Part shown: positions 1 through 9,442 of the stretch, piece by piece | How positions within the stretch are numbered: position 1 is the first letter of the stretch | Layout of the letters: each line of letters opens with the position of its first letter | NCBI GenBank assembly: GCA_036734105.1 | Contig: DAIMZH010000002.1 | Location: 81,234 to 145,233 of the forward strand | Direction of reading: 5' to 3' | Origin: Azoarcus_F sp036734105 | GTDB taxonomy: Bacteria > Pseudomonadota > Gammaproteobacteria > Burkholderiales > Rhodocyclaceae | Length of the DNA stretch: 64,000 bases | Translations under genes and position numbers: made by a program | The notes under the pieces: model-generated | Told to the model about the DNA's origin: nothing | The model's database searches: none | What the model saw: only the letters and a program-made list of their open reading frames with translations

Positions 1-1931
1 CGCAGACCGACGGTATAGCTGGCTGAATCGACATAGCCAGCATTGATGCCGGGAATGCGCATCACTGTCCACGATTGATCGGGATAGTCTGGCGCGGTCG
101 CTACCCCGGCGCTTCGCCGCGCCGCACTGCTGGCCTTGTAGGCGCTGACCACCAGGCTGCCAAGAACCGGGCCGCCATCGTCAGCGGATGGCGTCCAGCT
201 CACCAGATCAACCCGTGGGATCCAGTTCTGGCGCGGGTTGCGAATCGAGGGCAGGGCGGTTCCGCCCTGTGCCGAGGCATAGATTCGCGGTGGACCACCG
301 GCGCCTATGGCAGCCCTCTCCCTGGCGCTCATCGGCCGGATGGGGCGGGCGTGGGTGCCAGCCTGGATGGCACCCAGACTCCAGAAGCGCCCGGCATTTT
401 CCGAGCCATCATGCGGCAGATTCCAGCTCAAGGCGGCAAAGGACACGTCGTAGTTCGCCTTGACCCAGCTCCAGCGTCGGGCGGCAGGCACCGGTGCATC
501 AGGGTGCGCAGTCTTGAGTGCTTGCAAACCGCCCTTGATGGTGTCACGAATCTCACCGGCGATCGCGCGGCCAGCGCCCATGTTGGCCTCGCCCTCCAGC
601 AGTTCGTAATTGGTGGAGAGGTCGTCACCACGCAGTTGCATCTCGCAGATGTGGTCAACCTGAAAATTGGTTGGTCGACCGGCCTGGTCCCATATGGGAA
701 TCTCCAGACGCGGCAGCAGGCTTTGCTGCGTGCCAAACAGCAGAAACTGCGCATTGTTGTTGAGCGCAAAGAAGAACATCTCTTCGCCGCTGAGCGGATC
801 GTCATCAAGGGCACCAGCTTGCCTGGCGGCATCGGTGAGCGTGCCTAGCCTGGCAATGGCCGGGCCGTTCACGGCTTCGCGGAAGCGGTCGGTTTGATAG
901 GTGTGCCGTCGGGCCTGCTGGCTAACTAGCAAGGGCACCGGAAACAGCCCGCTATTGCGTCGTTTCAGGCTGGGTAGGCGCAGACGCGGCAGGCTCAGGC
1001 TGCGCGCACCTTCGGCAGTGTTGATTCGGGTGCCAGCATATTCGCCAGTGTTTACCGCAAAGCTGCTGCCAACGGGTTGATCCTGGGTGCGCTGCAGAGA
1101 CTGGCTGGCGTCCCGGCACAGCTTGCGTTGTGCACCGCCGCGCTGTTGCACCACATGAGTCAGCTCATGGGCCAGCAGCTCGCGTCCAGCCGGGGTGTCC
1201 GGGGCAAATTCGCCATGAGCAAAAAACAGGTCATGGCCTACCGCAAAGGCGCGGGCGTGCAGGCGCCGACACAAGGCGTCGGCTTCGTCGTCGGTGTGGA
1301 TGCCGACATGCGAGAAATCCTCACCAAAACGGCTCTCCATGGTCTGCCGCAACTCCTCCGGCAAGGGACGACCTGTGCCACGCAAGGCGTCGATCCGCGC
1401 TTCAATGTCGGCGTCAACCGTGTCTTCATCAGCTCCCGTTTCCGGGCCGAGGTCGGCCTGGCGCATGAGTCGACTGGCAGATAGCGCCTCCTCTTCATCA
1501 CTGGCCTGAGCCTGCAAGCGTCTGGCCGCAAGCTGCTCCTGTTCAGCCACATTCCGGCGCAGCGGCATACTGGCCGGGTGGATATGCCTGGCAGCCTGTC
1601 GAACCGAAGACTGATCTGTTGCGCCGGTTTTGCCACTCAGCTTGCGATCATCGCTCAAACCCGACAGGCTGCGAGCGGCCGCTACCGGCGCCGAGGCGAT
1701 CATCTCTTCGGTTTCGCGCGGCCCGGGCGCGCTGACCACCTCGCGTGCAACCCGGTCGGCTTCGCGCTCGTCTGCATCGCCCGGCTGGCTCATGGCCAGT
1801 TTGCGCTGCAGGTAAGCTGGCCGCACATTGGGCTTGGCCGATCTGGCGCGACTGCGGGAAGCGCTGCCAACCCGCTCCGGCGCAGGGCTTGGCACGGGTG
1901 GCTTTGTGCGGGTGGCGGGCAGGGTGTGCAT
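1..1931 (-). CDS. DUF4157 (eCIS core) protein with HNH-like C-terminal motif, candidate eCIS cargo; partial
   Basis: Reading frame open from ATG at 1931 to the window edge (at least 643 residues, C-terminus missing). Around residue 50 it has QPGDADEREADRVA, the usual lead-in of DUF4157 proteins. The DUF4157 domain lies at about residues 189-263 and ends in LLAHELTHVVQQRGG, a zincin-like HExxH motif. Near residue 425 follows VDHICEMQLRG, then NYELLEGEANMGAG, spaced like an HNH/beta-beta-alpha metal nuclease site. DUF4157 proteins are known to be tied to eCIS loci, often as loaded cargo with variable C-terminal toxins. The start lies 4 bp past the stop of the ATPase gene, so it is the last visible cistron of the eCIS operon. 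That the HNH-like region is a nuclease toxin is inference; the DUF4157 assignment is firm. Confidence 0.85.
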   Translation of the reverse strand, partial: MHTLPATRTKPPVPSPAPERVGSASRSRARSAKPNVRPAYLQRKLAMSQPGDADEREADRVAREVVSAPGPRETEEMIASAPVAAARSLSGLSDDRKLSGKTGATDQSSVRQAARHIHPASMPLRRNVAEQEQLAARRLQAQASDEEEALSASRLMRQADLGPETGADEDTVDADIEARIDALRGTGRPLPEELRQTMESRFGEDFSHVGIHTDDEADALCRRLHARAFAVGHDLFFAHGEFAPDTPAGRELLAHELTHVVQQRGGAQRKLCRDASQSLQRTQDQPVGSSFAVNTGEYAGTRINTAEGARSLSLPRLRLPSLKRRNSGLFPVPLLVSQQARRHTYQTDRFREAVNGPAIARLGTLTDAARQAGALDDDPLSGEEMFFFALNNNAQFLLFGTQQSLLPRLEIPIWDQAGRPTNFQVDHICEMQLRGDDLSTNYELLEGEANMGAGRAIAGEIRDTIKGGLQALKTAHPDAPVPAARRWSWVKANYDVSFAALSWNLPHDGSENAGRFWSLGAIQAGTHARPIRPMSARERAAIGAGGPPRIYASAQGGTALPSIRNPRQNWIPRVDLVSWTPSADDGGPVLGSLVVSAYKASSAARRSAGVATAPDYPDQSWTVMRIPGINAGYVDSASYTVGL

Positions 1932-1934
1932 GTT

Positions 1935-3947
1935 TCACCTCGCGAGCGCGTCTAGCCGGGCAGGCAGGGCGCGGCCAAGTTTCTGGTATTCCCGGCGAAT
2001 CGACTCAACCAGCAAAGCCGGTGACAGCGCTCCGCCGGGAGGTGCGTCCGGGCTGGCGACTGCAGCAAGCACGGCATTGCGTATCTGCCCACCGGAAAAG
2101 TCACAGGTGTGCGCCAGCAGCTCGCAGGCACTTCGGTCCGGCGCGCGTTGCCCTAGGTGGCTCAACCACAGACGCAGGCGCTCTGGCGGGCCTGGCATGG
2201 GAAAGTCGATGATCACATCAAGCCGTCGGCTGAAAGCGCTGTCGATCCGGTCGCGGCTGTTGCTGGTGAGGATGACCACGCCGGGGTGCAGTTCAATGGC
2301 ACTGAGCAGATAGTTGGTGAGCATGTTGGCATAGCGTTCGCCGCTGTGGCGTGCCTCGCCACGTCGGCCAAACAGCGAATCTGCCTCATCAAACAGCAGC
2401 AAGGCATCGGCGGCGGCTGCCCGGTCCAGCAGCGCCGCCAGGTTTTTTTCGGTTTCGCCAATGTATTTGTTCATGATGGCCGAAAGGTCGACCCGGTACA
2501 GCGGCGCCTCCAGCGCGGTGGCAACATAACTGGCGGCCAGTGTCTTGCCGGTGCCGCTGTCACCCACAAACAAGGCCCGCACACCGCTGCCACGGCTGGC
2601 CTGCAAGCTGGGACCGAGCTGATGCCAGACCGATTCGCGACGGCGTATGCGCTCAATGAACTGGTCGAGATGACGCGCCACCAGCGGTGGAAAGACCACC
2701 GCGTGCTGGTCAACATGACGGCGCACCGGCTGTGCCAGCACGCGCAGCGCATCGGCACCCAGTTCGGCCCGGGCGGCGGCAACATGCCTGGCATCCGGTG
2801 CGTCGCCAGCCTGCCCGGCGCGCACCCGGGCATCGCGGGCGATCTGACCGATGACGCCTGCAGACAGGCAGGACGCAGCCGACAGCCTGCTGGCCAGTGT
2901 CGGGTCGCCCAGCGCAGCCAGCCATAGCGCGTGACGCTCGGCCTGGCTTGGCATCGGCAGTTCCACGTCGAGCAATGAGCGACCGCCGAACGCACCGCTG
3001 CGCCCGGCCAGCACCATGACTGGCGGCATGTCGACCACTGCTGGGGCTGGCAGCATCACGGTTTCACCTGCACCCGGCTCGGCGTGCAACACCGCCAGCC
3101 AACCGGCCAACCGGCAGGCGAGGGCAAATCCGGGGTCGGCAAGACAGCCGACATCCGGCACGCTCAATGGGCGCAAACCAAGCTGAGCCGCCAGCGCCCC
3201 GGCGAAGTCAGCCCGGCCACTGCCGGCATGGGCACGCAACACCACTCCGTGGACCTCGCCACGACTCAACACCGCTGCAAGCGTCGGCAATATCTGGCGT
3301 GCTTCGGCTGGCAAGGTGTCGTGATGACTGGTCGGCAGAAAGGCACAACCCGGCCATGGCTGCTCACGACCACTGAGCACCGACCAGACGCTGACCGGCA
3401 TGACCAGTTGCCGCAAGGGCAAAGGGCCATCACCACGCAAATGCAGCAGCCCGGTGCGCACCGGAGTGCCGTCGGCCAGTCCCATCACATCCGGGGCAGC
3501 ATCGGCAAACAGGGTTTCAAGCATGGCCGCCAACAAATGCAACTGTGGCCGCGCACCTTCGTCAGCCGTCTGCGAGGCATCAGCCGCCTGCAACTCGGCC
3601 AGCGCCAGCGTCACCCGATAGTCACTTTCGGCCAGGCCAAGCAGCACCACCAGAAAGGTTTCGGCCGGGCTCAGCTCTGCCATGGACACCAGACTGGCCA
3701 GCCGGGCCGCGCCACCCAGCGCGGCTGGCCCGGGCGGCCAGTCGTCATGCCATGCTGCCACAGCCTGCAGCCAGCCATCGCTGGTCGCGGCCTCGGCGCC
3801 GCCCTCGGTCAACCAGTTGCTCATCCCGTCCTGCCCGGGCATGGTCTGCCGCCAGAAGCAGGCCAGCCCCAGCCGCACCAGCCGGGCCAGGGCCTGTGTC
3901 GAGGCCTCACTACGGGTCGCGCAGGCGTCGCCCAGGCTGTCAGTCAT
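1935..3947 (-). CDS. Afp15-like AAA+ ATPase of the eCIS
   Basis: 670-residue protein whose C-terminal third is an AAA+ module: Walker A GDSGTGKT near residue 462, Walker B LLLFDEAD near 518, then a sensor-1-like ILTSNSRDRID and an arginine-finger-like FSRRLDVIIDFPMP. The long N-terminal part has no motif I recognise. Afp15/PVC15 ATPases are conserved in eCIS loci and are thought to help assembly or disassembly of the particle. The start overlaps the end of the upstream gene by 8 bp and the stop is followed 4 bp later by the DUF4157 gene, which suggests translational coupling. A general AAA protease or chaperone is less likely given the operon. Confidence 0.9.
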   Translation of the reverse strand: MTDSLGDACATRSEASTQALARLVRLGLACFWRQTMPGQDGMSNWLTEGGAEAATSDGWLQAVAAWHDDWPPGPAALGGAARLASLVSMAELSPAETFLVVLLGLAESDYRVTLALAELQAADASQTADEGARPQLHLLAAMLETLFADAAPDVMGLADGTPVRTGLLHLRGDGPLPLRQLVMPVSVWSVLSGREQPWPGCAFLPTSHHDTLPAEARQILPTLAAVLSRGEVHGVVLRAHAGSGRADFAGALAAQLGLRPLSVPDVGCLADPGFALACRLAGWLAVLHAEPGAGETVMLPAPAVVDMPPVMVLAGRSGAFGGRSLLDVELPMPSQAERHALWLAALGDPTLASRLSAASCLSAGVIGQIARDARVRAGQAGDAPDARHVAAARAELGADALRVLAQPVRRHVDQHAVVFPPLVARHLDQFIERIRRRESVWHQLGPSLQASRGSGVRALFVGDSGTGKTLAASYVATALEAPLYRVDLSAIMNKYIGETEKNLAALLDRAAAADALLLFDEADSLFGRRGEARHSGERYANMLTNYLLSAIELHPGVVILTSNSRDRIDSAFSRRLDVIIDFPMPGPPERLRLWLSHLGQRAPDRSACELLAHTCDFSGGQIRNAVLAAVASPDAPPGGALSPALLVESIRREYQKLGRALPARLDALAR

Positions 3948-5610
3948 AGTGAAACCTCACCACGCAACCCAGCCAGGGCAACCAGCCCGGGTCCACGTCC
4001 AGACCTGCCAGGCGTACATCGATGCGTACATCGGACAAAGCACAATGCAGGTCGATATGCGCTGGGCCAACACGCATCCGGGCTGGCAGGTGGAGCAGGC
4101 CAGGGCTCCACAAACCTGGCGCGGCATACCAGCGCAAGGCCAGCCCCAGCAGCGCCTCACGGGCAGGCATTGGCGGCATGGCGGCAAGCGCCCGGTGATC
4201 ATCCAGCCCCAGACGTGCAGCCAGCAGATCACACACCGGGTCATCCGCCTGCAGGCCCAGCTCAACACCGAGGTGATACAGCCAGGCCCAGCCAGATGGC
4301 AGGGCGGCGGCGTGCTGCAGCATGATGGCGCGCGCCTCCGCCCGGTTTAGCATGTTGCACAGGTAAAACAGCCCGCCTTGCGCGCTACGCAATTCCTCCC
4401 GACCGGACCACTCGGGCCGGTCAGGGCGCTCAGCCGCTGGCGCAGACGATCTTGCCTGACCAACTGCAGGCAAGGCTGCCGACTGGTCGCGTGTCGTGGC
4501 GGCGACAATGCTGGCTGAGGACAAACCGACTTGCGGGGCTGGCACGGCAAGCGACAGGTCGGCGGGTTTCGGTGGAGCATCGCGCAAGCCTGGCGCAAGT
4601 GGCACGGGCTGGTGCCGGGGCAGCGGATCAGCCTTTGTCTGCGCATTTTCTGCATCGCGCTTGATGCTGGCTGACAGCGCTGCAGCGGCTGACCGGCTTG
4701 CCCCGGCAGCGGCGCGGTCGACGTGTGCCTCCGGGTCATGCGTGTCCGAGTCCGGGCTGTGCTGAATCGGTCGCTGTGGCAGCGCGGCGGCAGCCGGTTC
4801 GTGCCTGCCAGGCTGCCGGTCTGGCGGCCCGGCGTCATCCGCTGCGGGCAGCGCCATGTTCAAGGCGTTGATGGTTGTATCGGGGCTCGCCATCAGGCTC
4901 AGTGGGCAGGCTTGCAGCGCGATCAACTGTGCGGCCAGCATACGGCGGGCATCGCCGCGTTGCAGGCCATGCAGCACGGTGGACCAGGCTTGTGCCGTAT
5001 TGAGGACGGCTGCAGACAGAGGCGCCGGAGTGGCACGCTGGTGCAAGTGCTGCAACGACAAATGGGCAGAGGACCGGGCCGACAACAAGGCAGACGACAA
5101 TGAATGACCCGCGAAAGAGGCGAGAGCCCGGCACACGGCCCCTGCCCCGGCGGCTTCAAGCGACAACCACACCGGCTGCAGTTGTCGATTACCGGCGAGT
5201 GCAGCGCTCACCTCGCACAGATGCTCCAGGTTGCTCAGCATGAGCTCGCGCAAGGCGTCTGCCCGTGGCAGCGTGATGAAAGCCAGCCATTCCCGCCAGT
5301 ACCAATGCTTGCTGGCCGAGCCGTCGGCAACATCGGCAAACAAGGCTGCCAGCATGTCAGCACGGCTGGAGAAGCGCTTTACGTCACGGGTATCGGCTCG
5401 CAGACTGTTGGCGACACCGTTGGCCACGCTTGCGCCAATCCGCGACAAGGGTGCGGCTATGGCCAAGTGGCGCACGAATACCCATTCATCTTCACCCAGC
5501 GCGGGCCAGGCTACTTCATCAAGCATGGGCACAAGCCTGTGCCGTGCCTCGGCCGGGCCGCGCAGACGCAGGGTGCGGAGTTTCACATCAGGGAAGATGG
5601 GCAGACGCAT
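3940..5610 (-). CDS. eCIS-associated protein, possible tape-measure (CIS_TMP-like)
   Basis: 556 residues. The N-terminus (to about residue 75) carries LRTLRLRGPAEARHRL and GEDEWVFVRHLAI, a layout I associate loosely with contractile injection tape-measure proteins. A low-complexity Pro/Ala-rich linker follows (about residues 240-385), and then a second ordered domain beginning GGLFYLCNMLN near residue 408. No catalytic motif or membrane segment is visible. It sits directly before the AAA+ gene with an 8-bp overlap, the position of Afp14 in Afp-type loci. The tape-measure role is inferred from position and weak pattern only; the larger gene upstream (5616-8765) is an equal candidate. Confidence 0.6.
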   Translation of the reverse strand: MRLPIFPDVKLRTLRLRGPAEARHRLVPMLDEVAWPALGEDEWVFVRHLAIAAPLSRIGASVANGVANSLRADTRDVKRFSSRADMLAALFADVADGSASKHWYWREWLAFITLPRADALRELMLSNLEHLCEVSAALAGNRQLQPVWLSLEAAGAGAVCRALASFAGHSLSSALLSARSSAHLSLQHLHQRATPAPLSAAVLNTAQAWSTVLHGLQRGDARRMLAAQLIALQACPLSLMASPDTTINALNMALPAADDAGPPDRQPGRHEPAAAALPQRPIQHSPDSDTHDPEAHVDRAAAGASRSAAAALSASIKRDAENAQTKADPLPRHQPVPLAPGLRDAPPKPADLSLAVPAPQVGLSSASIVAATTRDQSAALPAVGQARSSAPAAERPDRPEWSGREELRSAQGGLFYLCNMLNRAEARAIMLQHAAALPSGWAWLYHLGVELGLQADDPVCDLLAARLGLDDHRALAAMPPMPAREALLGLALRWYAAPGLWSPGLLHLPARMRVGPAHIDLHCALSDVRIDVRLAGLDVDPGWLPWLGCVVRFHYD

Positions 5611-5615
5611 GCCGG

Positions 5616-8600
5616 TCAGCCCCCTGGCCGCTGCAGGCTTTCCGAGATCACCGCAAAGCGGGTGTCTATGCTCACCCCTGGCTTGAGGACCTCGACAATC
5701 CGCGCCTCAATGCTGTCTCCCACCTGATCCTCCAGCACCAGCCGGGCGATTGGGCGACGTTCGGCATCCAGCAACTGCAGGCGGGTACCGGGCGCAGCCT
5801 GGGCGTCGAGCACCACACGCAAACGCTCGCCAGGGCTGCTCAGCCGGGGAGGAACACGCACCCGCCCACTGACCATGCCCTGAGGATTTCCCAGCGCGGC
5901 ATGAACCAACACTGCCCTGACCATGTTGCGCATGCTTGCGCGGGAATCAGCCGAGGCATCGGCTGACAACTGGCGGAACCACCAGGCCACTAGCTCGGAA
6001 ACGCTGCGGGTGGCATCGAAGTCGTCGCGTTCGGCCCGCTCCAGGCCGGGCCAGTGTGCTACCGAATCGACCCGTAGCCGGTCAAGCTCGGCCAGTTGTG
6101 CCCAGTGCAGCCGCAAGGACGGCGAGATGCGCTGCAAACGCTCAAGCAGGCAGAACTGACATTGCTCCAGCCGCTCGCGAAAGGCTTCGGCCTGACGACG
6201 CAGCGAGGCCGGACCATTTGAGGCGAGATCCGCAAGCGACATGACCCGTGCGAGTGCCTCGCGGCTGGCCTGCGCGCTGCGCTGGACCGGCTGTGGCAGC
6301 GCTCTGGCGCTGCGCGCCAGCGACACGCTGCGATTCTGCAGCAACACCTTGTCGAGTTGCACCTGCAAGGCACTGCCCGCCGGGGCGCGTACCTGCCGAC
6401 CCACGGTGTCGAAACGGCTTTTGCGCAAATGCTCGAAACGGCCGACATCGTGCAACGGCAGACGCGGAATCAGGCTGTGCAGCGTCGGCCAGTCAAGCAG
6501 CGCAATCTCGCTCACGCTGTCCATGAAAGGTGAAAGCGCCTCGGGAAGATCCACGTCTTCGTGCCACTGGCAGCCGGGCACCGGATCTGTGCTGCGCCCC
6601 GCTCGCAGTGACAGCGGATCTGGCGGTCGTTCGCCAAGCTGCACGCTACGCGGTCGCACATAGTAGAGGCCACGCAGCGCGGTTTCGAGCACCCGTTCGC
6701 GCTCCAGCCAGCGGGCGTGCGCTGCTCGCCAGTCTTCAGCCAGCAGCGTCTGTGCCAGCGCATATTCCGACAGGCGGGCCAGCCGCTCGCGCTCCAGCGT
6801 GTCGAGGTTTTCACGGGCAGCGGCAATCTCGGCCGCCAGCCGCGCCTGCTCTGCGGCCAGTCTGGCCTGTTGCCGATACAAGCCCTCAAGACGCCGTTCA
6901 AGCTCGTTGTAGCGCGCCTCTACAATCGACACCCATTGCGTCAGGATCTTGCCCGCCTTGAACAAGGCTTCGTAATAATGGCGCACTGCCACCTGATCGC
7001 GCCATTTGCGCACCACCTCGGCATCGCTCGATTGTGCGGTCTGGTTGGTTTCGGTGCTGATGCGCTGTTCCAGCGCGTTGGGCGACTCAAGCCGGTTGGG
7101 CAGTTGTTCGCTACGCAGCGGCGTGCTGCTGGCCGCCTCCTGCAGAGCGCCTGCCTGCTCCAGATCGCGGCGCAGGCGACGTGCAAAGGGGGGGTCAAAC
7201 AGATCGCTCAGGGTGTTGCGCAAGTCGATCATGCCGCGATAGGCCTTGGCATATTCACCAATCTCCGGCCGAATATGCTCCATCACCCCAAAGCGGTATT
7301 CGCGCGCTTGCACGGCCGGGTTGGAGACGGTCTCCTTGGCTACCCGGGCAAGCAGATCCAGACGCGAGGCGTCGAGGCCGACTTCAAGCGTGGACACCGA
7401 CTTTGGCCTGAGCGCCAGGGAAGCAGCGAATTCAGACGCTCCCATCGCCGCGCTGGTGAACTTGATGGAGGAGGCGAAACCGCTGGCAGGACGGACCATG
7501 CCGGACACGCCACTGGCGCTTGTCTGGGTTCTGGCGGTCGCGGACACACCTGACCGCCGGTTATCTGCCGAGCCTTGTGACAGCCCGCCCGACCCCCCCC
7601 CGCCAGCACTGCTGAAAGAGGCAGACTTGGTCACCGGCGCCGCTATCATTGGCATGGCCATGATGGCGGCAGAGCCGGTGTTGAAGCGGGCAGATGAAAC
7701 CACCGTGGAGGCTGCGGCGGTTGGCGGCGGCGCGGCGTCAGCCTCGCTGGGACGTGTCGTCACCATGCGCTCAAACCGTGTGTAGGGCAGCCAGCGTGCC
7801 ACCTTGAGCCCGGAACCATCGCCAGCCACCCCACCGGCCAACGCAGCCAGTGACACGGTTTGTGCATCAAGCTGCTGACGTTGCAGCATCAGCAGATCCC
7901 GCAGCTTCTCCAGCAGCGACTGCGTTGAGCGCAGGCGGTTTGCCAGCGCCTCTTCGTCGCGTTGTCCGATCGCAAAACGGACCAGCAATCCATCTTCCTC
8001 GGCCAGCGCTGGTGGCGGCGGTATGGCAGCACCGCTGTCATCGCGCTGCAGCCAGGCCAGATAGGCTGCGGGTGCCGTCGGTAGCGGGCCTTGATAAGGG
8101 TGCGGAAGCGGGTCGGCGGGCGCGCGCCGCAAGGCTTCGGCTTCGGTAATGAGCGATGCAAACACAGAAGCGGGCAGTGCTGGCGGCGGCTCCGCTTCGG
8201 GCAGGCCCATGGCCTGAACCTGCGCCTCGTCCAGCACGCTTTGTTCACTGAGATGATAGAGCCCATCGAACTGTTCACGCCACACCCGCCAGGCCTTGTG
8301 AGCCCGCATGAACAGACGATAGATGTCGTCTTCCAGCACTGCATCGGTTGGTGGAATATCCAGCAGATCCGCGCGATAGTCGGCTTCTGACACGGCCAGC
8401 AGCAGTCGCAGGCGCTCACCGGCTGGCTGGCGCAGGTCCAGCGGGCGGGCAGGCAGGTGGCGCTGTATCAGCTCGGCCACGCTTTGCTCCGGCAGCGCGA
8501 CCATGTCAACACCGAGCCCGCTTGGCAGACCGATCAGGCGTGGCAGGGTGGCAGACCGCTGATGCAGCCATTCGAGCGGCAACTGCCCGGCGGCAGGCAG

Positions 8601-8765
8601 AAAGTCCAGGTTCAGGTGGGTGGCGAGAAAGACTTCGAGTGAGCTCGCCGCCGGTCGGGATGCGGCATCATCCATGACCCGCTGCAAGGTGGCGCTGACC
8701 TGAGCCAGCAACAGCCGATGACCCGCATGCTGGCGCGCCTCAAAACGACCCGCCTCGGTGGACAC
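5616..8765 (-). CDS. Large eCIS-associated protein with central coiled coil, unknown role
   Basis: 1049 residues from a GTG at 8765; an in-frame TAG lies 22 bp upstream, right beside the assembly gap, so the start is uncertain. The first 300 residues are mixed alpha/beta without known motifs. Residues about 320-450 are Ala/Ser/Gly-rich and probably disordered. Residues about 600-700 are charged and heptad-like (AEQARLAAEIAAARENL), a likely coiled coil. The C-terminal 60 residues look like a small beta domain. Stop is 5 bp before the next start. Length and coiled coil would suit a tape measure or a structural arm, but I do not recognise a family. Confidence 0.6.
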   Translation of the reverse strand: MSTEAGRFEARQHAGHRLLLAQVSATLQRVMDDAASRPAASSLEVFLATHLNLDFLPAAGQLPLEWLHQRSATLPRLIGLPSGLGVDMVALPEQSVAELIQRHLPARPLDLRQPAGERLRLLLAVSEADYRADLLDIPPTDAVLEDDIYRLFMRAHKAWRVWREQFDGLYHLSEQSVLDEAQVQAMGLPEAEPPPALPASVFASLITEAEALRRAPADPLPHPYQGPLPTAPAAYLAWLQRDDSGAAIPPPPALAEEDGLLVRFAIGQRDEEALANRLRSTQSLLEKLRDLLMLQRQQLDAQTVSLAALAGGVAGDGSGLKVARWLPYTRFERMVTTRPSEADAAPPPTAAASTVVSSARFNTGSAAIMAMPMIAAPVTKSASFSSAGGGGSGGLSQGSADNRRSGVSATARTQTSASGVSGMVRPASGFASSIKFTSAAMGASEFAASLALRPKSVSTLEVGLDASRLDLLARVAKETVSNPAVQAREYRFGVMEHIRPEIGEYAKAYRGMIDLRNTLSDLFDPPFARRLRRDLEQAGALQEAASSTPLRSEQLPNRLESPNALEQRISTETNQTAQSSDAEVVRKWRDQVAVRHYYEALFKAGKILTQWVSIVEARYNELERRLEGLYRQQARLAAEQARLAAEIAAARENLDTLERERLARLSEYALAQTLLAEDWRAAHARWLERERVLETALRGLYYVRPRSVQLGERPPDPLSLRAGRSTDPVPGCQWHEDVDLPEALSPFMDSVSEIALLDWPTLHSLIPRLPLHDVGRFEHLRKSRFDTVGRQVRAPAGSALQVQLDKVLLQNRSVSLARSARALPQPVQRSAQASREALARVMSLADLASNGPASLRRQAEAFRERLEQCQFCLLERLQRISPSLRLHWAQLAELDRLRVDSVAHWPGLERAERDDFDATRSVSELVAWWFRQLSADASADSRASMRNMVRAVLVHAALGNPQGMVSGRVRVPPRLSSPGERLRVVLDAQAAPGTRLQLLDAERRPIARLVLEDQVGDSIEARIVEVLKPGVSIDTRFAVISESLQRPGG

Positions 8766-8786
8766 CCAGCGCCCTAGGTGGGGCGC

Positions 8787-9428
8787 CTAGCGCCACANNN
8801 NNNNNNNCAGCCTTGGCTGTCCGCCATCTTCGCCTATCGCCACCACTGCCAGCGGCACCGCATGACCCAGCGCGGCGGGAAACCCGCCCAGCGCGAAATT
8901 GGCGGCGATGTGGTTTTCAAGGCGATTGCGCGGCCAGGCGTCAACCACCGCCGGGTCTATCGCCAGCCTTTGCAGCAAGGGCTCGCCTATCACCTCCAGA
9001 CGGGTGTCGCGGGTGGGATCGAACTCGGTGCGCTGGCAGGGATCGGCGGTCGGCGCATCAAGCTGGCGGTTGGAACGACGAAACACCAACTGGAACACGC
9101 CTGCCGCCGAGTCGCTGCCTGCGTGCTCGAGGTAGTGTTCAATGAGTTCAGCCCATTCGCCACGCATCGGGTAATGCAAGCCAAGTGTCTCACCCTGGGC
9201 GCTGACCGCAACCCCTGGCGACAGCGTGAAGCCACTGGCATCCCAGCGCAGCGTCAGCCCCGACACCACCCCGGGCAGCGCGCTGGCAAGCAACTGCGAC
9301 AGGCGGGCGTCGGCGTAGTCCTGCCAACGGTCCAGATCGGTTTCGCTCAGATGGCGACCGGCAAACAGGTTGAGACGCTGCAGCCGATGTCCGGATGCGA
9401 CCGGGGTGCACAGCAGGATCGGGTCCAT
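8787..9428 (-). CDS. eCIS-associated protein with FAG/GVVxGL pattern, 3' end crosses assembly gap
   Basis: Starts at ATG 9428, preceded by GGAGAT at a good distance; about 207 readable residues before the N run. The pattern LFAGRHLSETDLDRWQDY, then GVVSGLTL and LSPGVAVSAQGE, resembles the first part of the neighbour at 9443-11197, so the two look like members of one eCIS-linked family. The apparent TAG stop at 8787-8789 lies beyond the ten Ns, and its frame is only valid if the gap is truly ten bases. The real C-terminus is therefore unknown. Function is not known. Confidence 0.6.
   Translation of the reverse strand: MDPILLCTPVASGHRLQRLNLFAGRHLSETDLDRWQDYADARLSQLLASALPGVVSGLTLRWDASGFTLSPGVAVSAQGETLGLHYPMRGEWAELIEHYLEHAGSDSAAGVFQLVFRRSNRQLDAPTADPCQRTEFDPTRDTRLEVIGEPLLQRLAIDPAVVDAWPRNRLENHIAANFALGGFPAALGHAVPLAVVAIGEDGGQPRLXXXXWR
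8798..8807. other. Assembly gap (10 N)
   Basis: Ten Ns, flanked on the left by a GC-rich stretch with two CTAGG/CCTAG motifs and inverted GGCGC/GCGCC arms. The length ten is probably a placeholder. The join falls between two eCIS genes and leaves the end of one and the start of the other unsure. Confidence 0.99.
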
Positions 9429-9442
9429 GTCGAATATCTCCG

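Noticed and set aside
3084..4325. Long plus-strand reading frame across the ATPase and neighbour
   Set aside because: It is antisense to two well-supported eCIS genes and has the Gln/His/Pro-rich make-up of a shadow frame in high-GC DNA.
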